Part shown: positions 17,963 to 28,003 of the stretch, piece after piece | How positions within the stretch are numbered: position 1 is the stretch's first letter | Layout of the letters: every line of letters begins with the position of its first letter | Origin: Pontibacter deserti | GTDB lineage: Bacteria; Bacteroidota; Bacteroidia; Cytophagales; Hymenobacteraceae | NCBI RefSeq assembly: GCF_023630255.1 | Contig: NZ_JALPRS010000001.1 | Coordinates: 1,612,001 to 1,676,000, forward strand | Length of the DNA stretch: 64,000 nt | Direction of reading: 5' to 3' | The notes under the pieces: model-generated | Databases searched by the model: none | What the model saw: only the letters and a program-made list of their open reading frames with translations | What the model was told of the DNA's origin: nothing | Program-made: the position numbers and the translations under genes

Positions 17963-18865
17963 TCATAGCCAGCCTTTGCGCTTGAACCAGAAATATATCA
18001 CCATTGTGATTAATAACATTGATACAATGACCATTGGGTAGCCATACTTTGTTTCCAGTTCCGGCATAAACTCGAAGTTCATCCCATAAATACCAACTAT
18101 AAAGGTAAGCGGCATAAAGAATACCGAAAAAATAGTAAGTACCCGCATCACTTCGTTGGTTTTCTGCGACGATAGGGAAATATAAGTATTAACCAGGTTG
18201 TTGGTACTATCATTCAGTTCTTCGTACAACGTTACCATGTGCACATAAAGGTCGTGCAGGTCCTGCATTTCAGTAGACGGAAGATGTTGCAGGCGCAGAT
18301 TATATAGAATAACCTCAGAAAGCTGTAACACCCTCTTTGACACCGAAACCTTACGTTTAAGATGGTATAAGCCTTTTGTAAGAGAGTTCGGCTTTACCTG
18401 CAGAAAAGTCTTTGTTTCATAATAATCCAGGTCGTTCGCCAGTTTTAAAGCTGGTTCCTCAAAGGTGCGGAATGCGGCCCGAACAATTCTTGTCAATAAA
18501 GCTTTCGGGAACTTTATACTTCCTGTATCTATATACTTCTCCTTAATTTCCGGAATAAAGTCCAGTGGATGACGGTGAATGGTAATGATGAATTTATCAT
18601 GAAAGAAGACAGCCAGTTTATTTGTAAGCTCCTGAATTGTATCTGCTTCCAGGTGTGCTTTATGATCATAAACCCGACTGATAATAAATATGATATCATT
18701 CGCGATCTCGAATTTAGGCAGGTGCTCTGGCTGTAAACAATCCCGAACCGAAGATGGGTGCAGGCCATACTTCTGTGCCAGTTCCTGCAGTTCATCAGCA
18801 GAAGGATTCTCGACATCAATCCATTCCCAACTATTATCCTGAGAAGAGTAAAAGGTTTGTTGCAC
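17963..18865 (-). CDS. corA: CorA family Mg2+/Co2+ transporter
   Basis: 300 residues. Cytoplasmic funnel domain, then a long helix and two C-terminal membrane segments with the CorA signature YGMNFEFMPEL (GMN) at the loop near residue 261. It ends in a basic FKRKGWL tail. It carries Mg2+ across the inner membrane down its gradient. Length fits the family. It converges with the small membrane-protein gene. Confidence 0.93.
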   Translation of the reverse strand: MQQTFYSSQDNSWEWIDVENPSADELQELAQKYGLHPSSVRDCLQPEHLPKFEIANDIIFIISRVYDHKAHLEADTIQELTNKLAVFFHDKFIITIHRHPLDFIPEIKEKYIDTGSIKFPKALLTRIVRAAFRTFEEPALKLANDLDYYETKTFLQVKPNSLTKGLYHLKRKVSVSKRVLQLSEVILYNLRLQHLPSTEMQDLHDLYVHMVTLYEELNDSTNNLVNTYISLSSQKTNEVMRVLTIFSVFFMPLTFIVGIYGMNFEFMPELETKYGYPMVIVSMLLITMVIYFWFKRKGWL

Positions 18866-18984
18866 GGGTGCTTTAATTTATAGATATAAACTCAAGTTGC
18901 TGTACGCACGGCACAAGTTAGTGTTAGTTACTGCGTCTGCAAAAAGTAAGTATTAAAATTAAATCCTGTATATACTACATAATA

Positions 18985-19017
18985 AAAGATCCGCCCGGTA
19001 TGCCCGGGCGGATCTTT
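18985..19017 (-). terminator. Intrinsic terminator of the POT transporter gene
   Basis: Stem AAAGATCCGCCCG (18985-18997) with CGGGCGGATCTTT (19005-19017), 7-nt loop; T-rich on the minus strand after the hairpin. Confidence 0.8.
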
Positions 19018-19045
19018 AAGTATAAATATAAATACAAATATAATC

Positions 19046-20698
19046 TTAGTTCTTACCGGTATGGGCCAGTACAATCTGGCGAAGCCACTTCAGCATCAGG
19101 AAAATCGCAAATGCGGCTAATAAAGAACCAATACAGTTCACCAGGAAGAAGAATGCTTTGTGATCATATTTATCCCACATACTTGCCAGCACACCGGATA
19201 GCTTGTTACCTATAGAGGTTGCCAGGAACCAGCCACCCATCATCAGGGCTGTAAGGCGCGGTGGGCTCAGCTTCGAAACCAGTGACAATCCCATTGGGCT
19301 CAGGAACAACTCTCCTATGGTAATAACTGCATAAGAACCAACCAGCCACATCGCAGAACTTTTCTCGGCACCGTTCATACCAGCAAACACAGCTCCTACC
19401 ATTACCAGCGTGCTCATGGCTGTAATTACAAGTCCCCACATAATTTTAGCAGGTGTAGATGGCTCTTTGCCACGCTTGCGCAGGAATGCGAAGAACCAAA
19501 CCACCAACGGTGTAAGCAGTATCACGAAGAACGGGTTAATAGACTGGAAAAGCTCTGTTGATATCAGGGACAATGGCTTACCCTCTACCGGCCAGTTCTG
19601 TTCCGGCAGGTTGTTCAGGTAAGGCGCGACACCTTCTTTCGTGATTACTTTACCTTCGGCATCGGTACGTGCTCTGAAATTCTGGTCGTAATCCGGAACA
19701 GTAGCCACACTCTGATCAACTTCCTGTACCATGCCAATTGCACCGGCTGGTCCACGCAGCCCGTCCGCCATTTCACGGTCAGTGTAATATTCGGCCCAGG
19801 TGGTAAGGGCAGTACCATTTTGCTTAAATATTGCCCAGAACACAATAACTACAGCAAAAATAGAAAGCAGTGCTGCAATCGGTTTTTTGTCCTCAGAAGA
19901 AGCACGCGTCCATAGAGAACCATAGAACACCATAATCGGAATAGCTCCGAAAATAAAAGCATCTGTAGAATCTGACCCGAAAACGTTACTAGGAATTAAT
20001 ACCCAGCCCAGCACACCGGCAATTACAGCAGGCAAAATAACAATGCTGAAAATGCGCGTCAGCGACATATCGTTCGCATTGGCAGGCTTCAGTACATCGG
20101 CCTCTTTATAATGTTTGTTACCTAGCCAGAAGATAATAACACCCAGCAACATACCTACGCCGGCAGCAGCAAATGCATAGCCCCAGCCATAGTTATTACG
20201 CAGGTAAGACGCCACAAAAGGCGCAATAAAAGCCCCCACGTTTATACCCATATAAAAGATGTTGTAGCCGGTATCTTTCTGATCCTGGTATTCAGGGGCC
20301 GAGTATAAGCCACCTAATAAAGTGGAAATGTTTGGCTTAAAAAAACCGTTACCGATAATGATTAGTCCGAGCGACACGATCATAGCCAGGTCGCCTGGCA
20401 GGGCAAGCCCCACATAGCCAATAGCCATCAGAATACCTCCAATCGAGATAGAAAGCCTGTAACCTAATACACGGTCGGCAAGCAAACCACCCACAAAAGG
20501 TGTTAAGTATACAAACGCGATAAAAGTACCGAAGATATCTGAAGCACTTTCTTTAGATATCCCGAGGCCACCGTTCTGCGCATCGATCATGTACAGGAAA
20601 AAAATGGCCAGCATCAGGTAGAAGCCAAAACGCTCCCACATCTCTGAAAAGAACAGGTAATACAGTCCTTTAGGGTGTTTAGATTTAGTTGTAGACAT
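19046..20698 (-). CDS. Proton-dependent oligopeptide transporter (POT/PTR2, peptide MFS transporter)
   Basis: 550 residues from ATG at 20698, chosen because the text before it (MGWQSLLIFMHQ...) is not family-like and MSTTKSKHPKGLYYLFF.EMWERFGFY is the normal POT start. Carries the ExxER-type motif EMWERFGFY, and FKPNISTLLGGLY and NIFYMGINVGAF typical of POT proteins. About 14 membrane segments with a long loop in the middle. It imports di- and tripeptides with protons. Confidence 0.9.
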   Translation of the reverse strand: MSTTKSKHPKGLYYLFFSEMWERFGFYLMLAIFFLYMIDAQNGGLGISKESASDIFGTFIAFVYLTPFVGGLLADRVLGYRLSISIGGILMAIGYVGLALPGDLAMIVSLGLIIIGNGFFKPNISTLLGGLYSAPEYQDQKDTGYNIFYMGINVGAFIAPFVASYLRNNYGWGYAFAAAGVGMLLGVIIFWLGNKHYKEADVLKPANANDMSLTRIFSIVILPAVIAGVLGWVLIPSNVFGSDSTDAFIFGAIPIMVFYGSLWTRASSEDKKPIAALLSIFAVVIVFWAIFKQNGTALTTWAEYYTDREMADGLRGPAGAIGMVQEVDQSVATVPDYDQNFRARTDAEGKVITKEGVAPYLNNLPEQNWPVEGKPLSLISTELFQSINPFFVILLTPLVVWFFAFLRKRGKEPSTPAKIMWGLVITAMSTLVMVGAVFAGMNGAEKSSAMWLVGSYAVITIGELFLSPMGLSLVSKLSPPRLTALMMGGWFLATSIGNKLSGVLASMWDKYDHKAFFFLVNCIGSLLAAFAIFLMLKWLRQIVLAHTGKN

Positions 20699-21199
20699 GA
20701 AGGTGTTAGATAATTGATGCATGAAAATAAGCAGACTTTGCCAACCCACAAAATAAAACAGGGATTACAGCTCATACTCCGGCGCAATTTTTATACCTGA
20801 AAAGGAAAAATTTGAACATCTTTTTAGCAAAGACAATAAAATCTTTCGCAGAGATATTGTTTTCGAAGCAACAACTCTATTCCTTTGCGTGCCTGAAAAA
20901 CAACAGGTGTTGCTATGTTATAAAGAAACCGTATGTACCAGGATAGTAACCTCTTCTATCCTTCTCTGGAAGCCGGGTCTGGCTCTAAGTATAATCTTAA
21001 CTTTTAGAATTGATTTTAAGCTGCTTATTCAGTTGTTTTTACAAAGCCTTCTGTTTTGAAAACTAATCAGGTTTAAACGGCCTCTGAACTACATTTAATC
21101 AAACAACCTCAACACCGGAAATATTTATGTACCCATTAAACTTTAGTGGCTGTTGCTGGTGTTGTAGCTTAGCTTTTTATACGTCTTACACGTTCATTA
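20699..21199. other. Divergent intergenic region upstream of kup
   Basis: About 500 nt between the POT gene and kup. Mixed composition with several AT-rich tracts. I searched by eye for a c-di-AMP (ydaO-type) riboswitch, expected for potassium genes in some phyla, and saw none. The only coding-like item is a 26-codon upstream ORF at 21127-21207 that overlaps the kup start. Confidence 0.45.
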
Positions 21200-21207
21200 A
21201 TGAGTAA
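21127..21207 (+). CDS. Possible 26-codon leader ORF overlapping kup
   Basis: ATG at 21127 to TAA at 21205-21207, with the kup ATG at 21200 inside its last codons (ATGAGTAA). The peptide contains a cysteine cluster SGCCWCCS and an aromatic tail FYTSYTFINE. Overlap of stop and start would allow coupled translation. It may equally be chance; no homologue is known to me. Confidence 0.25.
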   Translation: MYPLNFSGCCWCCSLAFYTSYTFINE

Positions 21208-23137
21208 CCATTCTAAAACCAATGCCGTTTCTACGGCCGGTGTTTTAATTTCACTTGGTATAATTTACGGCGATATTGGTACATCGCCGCTGTATGTGAT
21301 GAAGGCCATCCTGGGTGAGGCCCCAATCTCACAGGCATTAGTATACGGTGGCATTTCCTGCGTATTCTGGACACTAACGCTGCAAACCACTTTAAAGTAT
21401 GTGCTGCTTACCCTGCAAGCCGACAATAACGGCGAAGGTGGTATCTTCTCACTTTATACTCTGATCCGGCGCCGGGCCCCCTGGTTAATTGTGCCTGCCA
21501 TGATCGGGGGTGCCGCTTTGCTGGCAGATGGTATCATTACACCTCCTATCTCTGTTTCATCAGCAATAGAAGGTCTGCGCATCCTGAACCCTGATATACC
21601 AACAGTTCCGATCGTTATTACCATACTTACCATCATATTTCTGATGCAGAGTTTTGGTACTGAGATCGTGGGTAAGGCTTTTGGTCCGATCATGTTCTTA
21701 TGGTTTACCATGCTTGGCGCATTAGGTGTCGTATCTCTTGCCGAACACCCTGAGATCATAAATGCGCTTAACCCATACTATGCTTACAACCTGCTGGTAA
21801 ATTACCCGGAAGGTTTCTGGGTATTGGGAGCTGTTTTTCTTTGTACCACAGGTGCCGAAGCACTTTATTCCGACCTGGGCCATTGCGGAAGACCAAACAT
21901 TCGCCTGAGCTGGGGATTTGTAAAGATTTGTTTGCTGTTGAACTACCTGGGCCAGGGTGCCTGGTTAATGACAAAAGAAGGCAGTGTACTTAGAGAAAAT
22001 CCCTTTTATGGTATTATGCCTTCATGGTTCCTGCTGATCGGTATTGCTATTGCAACTATAGCCGCAATTATTGCTAGCCAGGCTTTAATATCCGGTTCAT
22101 TTACACTCATTTCAGAAGCTATTCGCCTTAACCTTTGGCCACGTGTAAAATTGGTTTATCCAACTAACTTAAAAGGTCAGCTTTTTGTACCAAGTATAAA
22201 CTGGCTGTTATGGATTGGCTGTGTAGGCGTGGTTTTATACTTCCGTGAATCTGAGCATATGGAAGCTGCCTATGGCCTGGCTATTACGATGGCGATGCTT
22301 TCTACTACCATCCTAATGAGCTACTACCTGTATACAAAATGCAAGTCTTGGGTACTGGTTAGCCTTTTCCTGTTGGTGTACATATCTATTGAGTCCGCTT
22401 TTATGGTGGCTAATTTAAGCAAATTCCCGCATGGTGGCTGGGTGTCGCTAATGATCGGAGGCTTACTGCTCGCAGTGATGTACATCTGGATCAAGGCATT
22501 CTACATTAAGCGCAGCCTGACGGAATATGTGCGCCTGAAAGATTACCTGCCGGCTCTGAAAGAATTGAGTGCTGACGATACCATACCGAAGTATACCACG
22601 CACCTGGTGTTTATGACAAGTGCACCGAAACCGAAGGATGTGGAATCGAAAGTGATTTACTCCATCTTCCAGAAAAGGCCGAAACGCGCTGATATTTACT
22701 GGTTTGTGCACGTAGAAACGACAGATGAACCGTACACTACAGAATATAAAGTAAAGAAACTGGATGCCGGTGATGTTATTCGTATCGACTTTAAACTTGG
22801 CTTTAGGGTAGAGCAACGTATTAACCTGTTTTTCAGGAAAGTGGTGGAAGAACTGGTAGAGAACGGTGAAGTGGATATTACCAGCCGTTACGACTCCCTT
22901 AGCAAACAAAACCTGATCGGTGACTTCCGGTTTGTTGTACTCGAGAAATTTCTCTCTTACGAAAACGACCTGCCCTTTGTGAAGCGCCTGATCATGGAAT
23001 GGTATTTTAACATCAAGAAGTATACAAGCTCTGAAAGTAAGTGGTTCGGCCTGGATACCAGCTCTGTAAAAGTTGAGAAGGTTCCGTTGGTTATCCGGCC
23101 GGTACAGCTACCACAACTAAAACGCATTACAGCTTAA
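21200..23137 (+). CDS. kup: KUP/HAK/KT potassium uptake permease
   Basis: 645 residues, usual Kup length. The family start GIIYGDIGTSPLYVMKAI lies near residues 20-37, then NGEGGIFSLYTLIRR and ADGIITPPISVSSAIEGL. About 12 membrane segments are followed by a cytoplasmic C-terminal domain. It takes up K+ with protons. The next genes start 9 and 15 nt downstream of each other's stops, so kup probably heads an operon reaching 28093. Confidence 0.95.
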   Translation: MSNHSKTNAVSTAGVLISLGIIYGDIGTSPLYVMKAILGEAPISQALVYGGISCVFWTLTLQTTLKYVLLTLQADNNGEGGIFSLYTLIRRRAPWLIVPAMIGGAALLADGIITPPISVSSAIEGLRILNPDIPTVPIVITILTIIFLMQSFGTEIVGKAFGPIMFLWFTMLGALGVVSLAEHPEIINALNPYYAYNLLVNYPEGFWVLGAVFLCTTGAEALYSDLGHCGRPNIRLSWGFVKICLLLNYLGQGAWLMTKEGSVLRENPFYGIMPSWFLLIGIAIATIAAIIASQALISGSFTLISEAIRLNLWPRVKLVYPTNLKGQLFVPSINWLLWIGCVGVVLYFRESEHMEAAYGLAITMAMLSTTILMSYYLYTKCKSWVLVSLFLLVYISIESAFMVANLSKFPHGGWVSLMIGGLLLAVMYIWIKAFYIKRSLTEYVRLKDYLPALKELSADDTIPKYTTHLVFMTSAPKPKDVESKVIYSIFQKRPKRADIYWFVHVETTDEPYTTEYKVKKLDAGDVIRIDFKLGFRVEQRINLFFRKVVEELVENGEVDITSRYDSLSKQNLIGDFRFVVLEKFLSYENDLPFVKRLIMEWYFNIKKYTSSESKWFGLDTSSVKVEKVPLVIRPVQLPQLKRITA

Positions 23138-23146
23138 CATAACTAC

Positions 23147-24241
23147 ATGGCATTAACCAAAGAAGAGTTGCAAAAGAAATTTTCAGCCCGTCGGATTATA
23201 CTTCCGATGCTGCTGGGCCTGGGCGTAATAAGCTACATGCTGTACCGTAACTATGACCCAAGCCAGCTGGAAACGCTGAAACAGGCAAATCTTTTCTGGG
23301 CTGCTATGGCGCTATTCGTGCTTTTTGTCCGCGACTTCGGTTACATCTATCGTATCCGGTATATCACAGAAAAAGCACTAAGCTGGAAACAGAGCTTTAA
23401 TGTGATCATGCTCTGGGAATTCGCTTCGTGTGTGCTTCCTTCGGTTGTAGGTGGCTCTACGGTAGCGGCCTTTATACTCTTTAAAGAGAAGATCTCACTC
23501 GGAAAATCGATAGCACAGGTAATGGTGACAGCCATGCTCGATAACTTATACTTTGTGCTGGCTGTTCCTGCAGTATTGTTGCTTGCGCAGGATCAGCTGC
23601 TTCCAGAAATCAAGGGCATTAATCCAGCCTTACGCAGCAGCATTGGCATCGCTTTCTTTGTTTCTTATCTGCTGATCGCGATCTATGCCTTTGTAATGTT
23701 CTATGCGCTGTTCATAAACCCGAAAGGTGTAAAGAGGCTGATGATACGTGTTGGGCAGCTCAGGCCTTTTAAACGCTGGAGAATTGCGTTGTTCCAGCAC
23801 GCAAACGAGCTCCTGATTGCATCCAAACATCTTAAAACTAAAACGCTGTCTTACTGGCTGCACGCCTGTGGCTCCACATTTTTTGTCTGGACGGCGCGTT
23901 ACATTATAATTGGTTGCCTGATAGCAGCTTTTGCTGATCTTAGCTTAAGCGACCATATACTTATTTTTTCACGCAACCTGATCTATAAAATCGTTCTGTT
24001 TGTGTCTGTTACGCCTGGAGGGGCGGGTTTTGCAGAGCTGGCTTTTCCGGCTTTTTTTGGTGTTTTCATTGGGAGCTTCACAACAATTATTATCTTGCTC
24101 TATCGCTTGCTTACTTACTACCTGTATTTGCTTATCGGCGCTATTGTTTTCCCGCGCTGGGCAGCACGTATTTTCAGTAAAGAGGCATCCGACAACAACA
24201 CTGACACCATAAAACAACCTGTCCAACAACGGATGGCTTAA
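23147..24241 (+). CDS. Flippase-like / lysylphosphatidylglycerol synthase transmembrane-domain protein
   Basis: 364 residues with about 8 membrane segments and no C-terminal synthase domain, as in the UPF0104/AglD2-MprF transmembrane family. Motifs include VLPSVVGGSTVAAFILFKE and SVTPGGAGFAELAF. Members move or modify lipids or glycolipids in the inner membrane; the substrate is unknown. It lies 9 nt after kup. Confidence 0.85.
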   Translation: MALTKEELQKKFSARRIILPMLLGLGVISYMLYRNYDPSQLETLKQANLFWAAMALFVLFVRDFGYIYRIRYITEKALSWKQSFNVIMLWEFASCVLPSVVGGSTVAAFILFKEKISLGKSIAQVMVTAMLDNLYFVLAVPAVLLLAQDQLLPEIKGINPALRSSIGIAFFVSYLLIAIYAFVMFYALFINPKGVKRLMIRVGQLRPFKRWRIALFQHANELLIASKHLKTKTLSYWLHACGSTFFVWTARYIIIGCLIAAFADLSLSDHILIFSRNLIYKIVLFVSVTPGGAGFAELAFPAFFGVFIGSFTTIIILLYRLLTYYLYLLIGAIVFPRWAARIFSKEASDNNTDTIKQPVQQRMA

Positions 24242-24256
24242 CAACACCTGTACTAC

Positions 24257-25993
24257 ATGCGTCAATTCTTACAGAACATTACCCGTCGTAAGAGCGGTAC
24301 GGCTTTACTTGCCGATTACGAATTAGATGATAACATACAAGGCACTAACCTGGTGCGAACGCTTCGCCTGAAGGACCTAGTCTCTTTTGGCATCGCTGCC
24401 ATCATCGGGGCTGGTATTTTCAGTACGATCGGTAACGCAAGCGCCGCCGGCGGACCAGGCGTGTCTCTCCTGTTCATATTCACGGCTATTGCCTGCGGTT
24501 TTTCAGCACTTTGCTATGCCCAGTTTGCTTCCTCTATACCTGTTTCCGGTAGCGCCTATACCTATGCGTATGCTTCTTTTGGCGAATTAGTAGCCTGGAT
24601 CATTGGCTGGGACTTACTGATGGAATATGCTATCGGTAACATTGCTGTAGCTATTTCCTGGTCAGATTACTTTACAGCTGTGCTGCTGGGAGTTGGCATG
24701 GGGATGCCGGAATACCTGACAATGGACTTCCTGAGCGCTTCCCGCGGATTTGACGAAGCTACTAAACTATTGGCTCAGGGTCAGGCGCTAAGTGATCTTC
24801 CTTCCGGTATTCAGCAGGCTTACCTGGCATGGCAGAATGCGCCTGCTATTGGTAGCATTAAGCTAGTTGCCGATATTCCGGCCCTGGCTATTACCGTACT
24901 TATCACTTACCTGGTTTATATTGGCATTAAAGAATCAAAGCGTACTGCCAACCTGCTGGTACTGCTAAAGCTTATAGTTATACTTCTGGTTATTACAGTA
25001 GGTGCATTTTATGTGAATACTGATAACTGGTCTCCGTTTGCACCAAACGGCATTTCTGGTATCTTGAAAGGTGTATCAGCGGTATTCTTCGCTTACATTG
25101 GATTTGATGCCATTTCTACTACAGCCGAAGAGTGTGAGAACCCGCAACGCGACCTGCCACGCGCCATGATCCTGGCTTTAGTGATCTGCACCACACTTTA
25201 CGTAATCCTGGCATTGGTATTAACGGGTATGGTGCCTTTCAATGAACTGGCTGTCGGCGACCCATTAGCATATGTTTTCTCAAGAGTTAACCTGGATGCA
25301 ATGGCTGGCATAGTAGCTGTAAGTGCTATTGTGGCTATGGCCAGTGTACTTCTTGTATTTCAGTATGGCCAGCCACGTATCTGGATGAGTATGAGTCGCG
25401 ACGGACTTCTGCCAAAGATCTTCTCAAGCATTCACCCGAAACATAAAACTCCCTGGTTTGCAACTATAGTTACTGGTTTTGTAGTAGCTGTTCCAGCCCT
25501 GTTTATGAACCTTACGGAGGTAACCGATCTTACAAGTATAGGTACCTTGTTTGCGTTTGTGCTGGTGTGCGGTGGTATACTGGTTATGGAAGAAAAACAG
25601 AAGCAGGTAGAGACACTTCATAAAGGTTTCAGAGTACCTTATATCAATGCAAAGTATACATTGCCATTACTGATGATCGGACTACTGGCATTGCTGTACA
25701 TTTATAACGGAGAGGCTATGAGTGGCTTCCTGAGCACTGAAGGCGGATGGGAAGAATTCCAGCACAAACTGCCTTTATTGGGCTTTGTTGTGATAGCCGC
25801 TATTATGACTGTGCTTTCTTTTACGCGTAACCTGTCGCTGATCCCGGTACTTGGTTTATTGACCAACTTATACCTGATGACTGAGCTAGGCATTACCAAC
25901 TGGAGCCGTTTCCTGGGTTGGCTGGCATTAGGCTTGGTTCTATACTTTGCATACGGTTACCGCAACAGTAAGCTTAAAAAGCACGAGTTATAG
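24257..25993 (+). CDS. APC family amino acid permease (CAT-type), first of two paralogues
   Basis: 578 residues. N-terminal LKDLVSFGIAAIIGAGIFS is the APC signature, followed by SGSAYTYAYASFGELVAWIIGWDLLMEY and FFAYIGFDAISTTAEECENPQRDLPRAM, as in the cationic amino acid transporter group. About 14 membrane segments. It is clearly related to the permease at 26492. An extended insert between segments (residues about 145-205) separates it from the second copy. Substrate unknown. Confidence 0.93.
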   Translation: MRQFLQNITRRKSGTALLADYELDDNIQGTNLVRTLRLKDLVSFGIAAIIGAGIFSTIGNASAAGGPGVSLLFIFTAIACGFSALCYAQFASSIPVSGSAYTYAYASFGELVAWIIGWDLLMEYAIGNIAVAISWSDYFTAVLLGVGMGMPEYLTMDFLSASRGFDEATKLLAQGQALSDLPSGIQQAYLAWQNAPAIGSIKLVADIPALAITVLITYLVYIGIKESKRTANLLVLLKLIVILLVITVGAFYVNTDNWSPFAPNGISGILKGVSAVFFAYIGFDAISTTAEECENPQRDLPRAMILALVICTTLYVILALVLTGMVPFNELAVGDPLAYVFSRVNLDAMAGIVAVSAIVAMASVLLVFQYGQPRIWMSMSRDGLLPKIFSSIHPKHKTPWFATIVTGFVVAVPALFMNLTEVTDLTSIGTLFAFVLVCGGILVMEEKQKQVETLHKGFRVPYINAKYTLPLLMIGLLALLYIYNGEAMSGFLSTEGGWEEFQHKLPLLGFVVIAAIMTVLSFTRNLSLIPVLGLLTNLYLMTELGITNWSRFLGWLALGLVLYFAYGYRNSKLKKHEL

Positions 25994-26015
25994 TCAGTCT
26001 TAAAGCTTTTATACC

Positions 26016-26375
26016 TTGAATAGGAAGCAAAACATAGCTACTCCCCTGCTCCTGCTGCTGTGGGCCGCTATGTTTTGCTTTTCTGTTACATATACGCTGC
26101 AAAAGCACGCAGCTAAGCAGGTTTCTTCTCATACTTCTTCTGTTCAGAACAAGGAGAAGCTTACTCCCGAAAACCAGGGAACACCAGTAGCCTGGACAGA
26201 ACCATCACCTCTACAATATTCTTCAGGCACTACAGAGTCGTTTTTCACTGTTTATACTTTTCCTTCCTGGTCATTTCGGCTCTCAGCATTTTTTTCTTCC
26301 CTCAAACCAGATGCCGTTGTAGTAGCTTGTGTATCAGCTATTATCCGTTTCCAGATATTCCCTAATGGGCCTTAG
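26016..26375 (+). CDS. Small hypothetical membrane-associated protein between permeases
   Basis: 119 residues if started at TTG 26016; an ATG at 26070 would give about 101. The TTG version has a hydrophobic segment (PLLLLLWAAMFCFSVTYTL), then a Ser/Thr/Pro-rich middle, and a second hydrophobic end (DAVVVACVSAIIRFQIFPNG). It lies 22 nt after one amino acid permease and about 115 nt before the next. No family recognised. The start is uncertain. Confidence 0.45.
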   Translation: MNRKQNIATPLLLLLWAAMFCFSVTYTLQKHAAKQVSSHTSSVQNKEKLTPENQGTPVAWTEPSPLQYSSGTTESFFTVYTFPSWSFRLSAFFSSLKPDAVVVACVSAIIRFQIFPNGP

Positions 26376-26491
26376 TTTAGTTTATGTTTATGTTTTTGTA
26401 GATTTTTCTGCTGCTGCAAAATAATTTGTATAATAGCAGCTATTTTACTTGACTAACTTTAACAAAACCAACCTACTAACTTATCTTCTCA

Positions 26492-27985
26492 ATGTCAAAA
26501 AACATTTTTGCGACAAAATCTGTCGAAAAACTGATTCGCGAATCAGAGAGCGGAGAGCACGGCCTTAAACGTACGCTCACTGCCACTAACCTGACCATGC
26601 TGGGTATAGGCGCCATTATTGGAGCGGGTATCTTCGTTTTAACGGGTACTGCTGCTGCCAACGCTGCCGGTCCAGCTATTGTTATCTCCTTTATTATAGC
26701 TGGCCTTGGCTGTTTGTTTGCCGGCCTTTGCTATGCCGAATTTGCTTCCATGATTCCGATTGCGGGTAGTGCTTATACGTATGGGTACGCTACACTTGGT
26801 GAGTTTATCGCTTGGATCATTGGCTGGGACCTTATCCTGGAATACCTGTTCGGTGCAGCAACTGTAGCAGTAGGCTGGAGCGGTAACTTTGTAAGCTTAC
26901 TTAAATCTATAGGTATTACGATACCGGAAGTTGTAGCAGCTGCCCCACTTTCGTATGTTGGCGGTAACTTTGAAACAACCGGCGCTATCATTAACCTGCC
27001 TGCCATTATACTTATACTTGTGATGACCGCCCTGCTTGTAATTGGTATTCAGGAGTCTGCCAAGTTCAACAACGTTATTGTAGTTGTTAAAGTAGCAATC
27101 GTATTACTGGTTATCGGTTTTGGTTTCCAATATGTAAACTCTGCTAACTGGGAGCCATTTATCCCGGCAAAAGAAGTGTTAGCTGAAGGCGGTACGCGTT
27201 ATGGCTGGCAGGGTGTGGTAGCCGGTGCCGCTATCGTATTCTTCTCTTACATTGGTTTTGATGCAGTAAGTACTGCTGCTCAGGAAGCTAAAAACCCACA
27301 GCGCGATATGCCGATTGGTATGCTTGCTTCACTTGGTATCTGTACGTTATTGTATGTGTTGATGTCGCTTGTACTTACAGGTCTTGTTCCTTACCAGACT
27401 CTTAACGTTCCGGATCCGGTTCTTGTAGCTCTTGAGGCTGCTGGTCCTTCATTGCAGTGGTTATACTTCTTTACAGGTATTGGTGCTGTGGCTGGGCTTG
27501 CTTCTGTGGTTCTGGTAATGTTAATGGGTCAGCCTCGTATTTTCTTTGCTATGAGTCGCGATGGTTTGTTACCTGCAGTTTTCGGTAAAGTACACCCTAA
27601 ATATAACACGCCTTACGTCACTACTATCGTTACAGGTTTAGTTGCTGCTGTTATAGCTGGTATCTTCCCAATCGGTTTGCTTGGTGAGCTGGTAAGTATT
27701 GGTACGTTGCTAGCATTCGTGATTGTGTGTGCTGGTATCATTATCCTGCGCCGTACAAGCCCAGACCTGAAGCGTCCGTTCAGAACACCGTTTGTACCTC
27801 TGGTTCCTATTCTGGGTATCCTGATCTGCGGTTATATGATGGTCAACCTTGGTTTTGACACCTGGTTACGTCTTATCATCTGGATGGCTATTGGTATAGC
27901 TATTTACTTCCTGTATGGCCGTAAGCACAGCAAGCTGCGCAAGCAGAACGAGGCTGACGAAGCTGCAAAGGTACCTGTAATTTAA
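26492..27985 (+). CDS. APC family amino acid permease (CAT-type), second paralogue
   Basis: 497 residues. APC signature TMLGIGAIIGAGIFVLTG, then GSAYTYGYATLGEFIAWIIGWDLILEY and FFSYIGFDAVSTAAQEAKNPQRDMPIGM. About 12-14 membrane segments. Closely related to the permease at 24257 but shorter, lacking its insert. Codon use is strikingly even and strong, suggesting high expression. A 29-residue membrane ORF follows 18 nt downstream. Confidence 0.94.
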   Translation: MSKNIFATKSVEKLIRESESGEHGLKRTLTATNLTMLGIGAIIGAGIFVLTGTAAANAAGPAIVISFIIAGLGCLFAGLCYAEFASMIPIAGSAYTYGYATLGEFIAWIIGWDLILEYLFGAATVAVGWSGNFVSLLKSIGITIPEVVAAAPLSYVGGNFETTGAIINLPAIILILVMTALLVIGIQESAKFNNVIVVVKVAIVLLVIGFGFQYVNSANWEPFIPAKEVLAEGGTRYGWQGVVAGAAIVFFSYIGFDAVSTAAQEAKNPQRDMPIGMLASLGICTLLYVLMSLVLTGLVPYQTLNVPDPVLVALEAAGPSLQWLYFFTGIGAVAGLASVVLVMLMGQPRIFFAMSRDGLLPAVFGKVHPKYNTPYVTTIVTGLVAAVIAGIFPIGLLGELVSIGTLLAFVIVCAGIIILRRTSPDLKRPFRTPFVPLVPILGILICGYMMVNLGFDTWLRLIIWMAIGIAIYFLYGRKHSKLRKQNEADEAAKVPVI

Positions 27986-28003
27986 TTTTAGCCAGGTGAC
28001 CTT

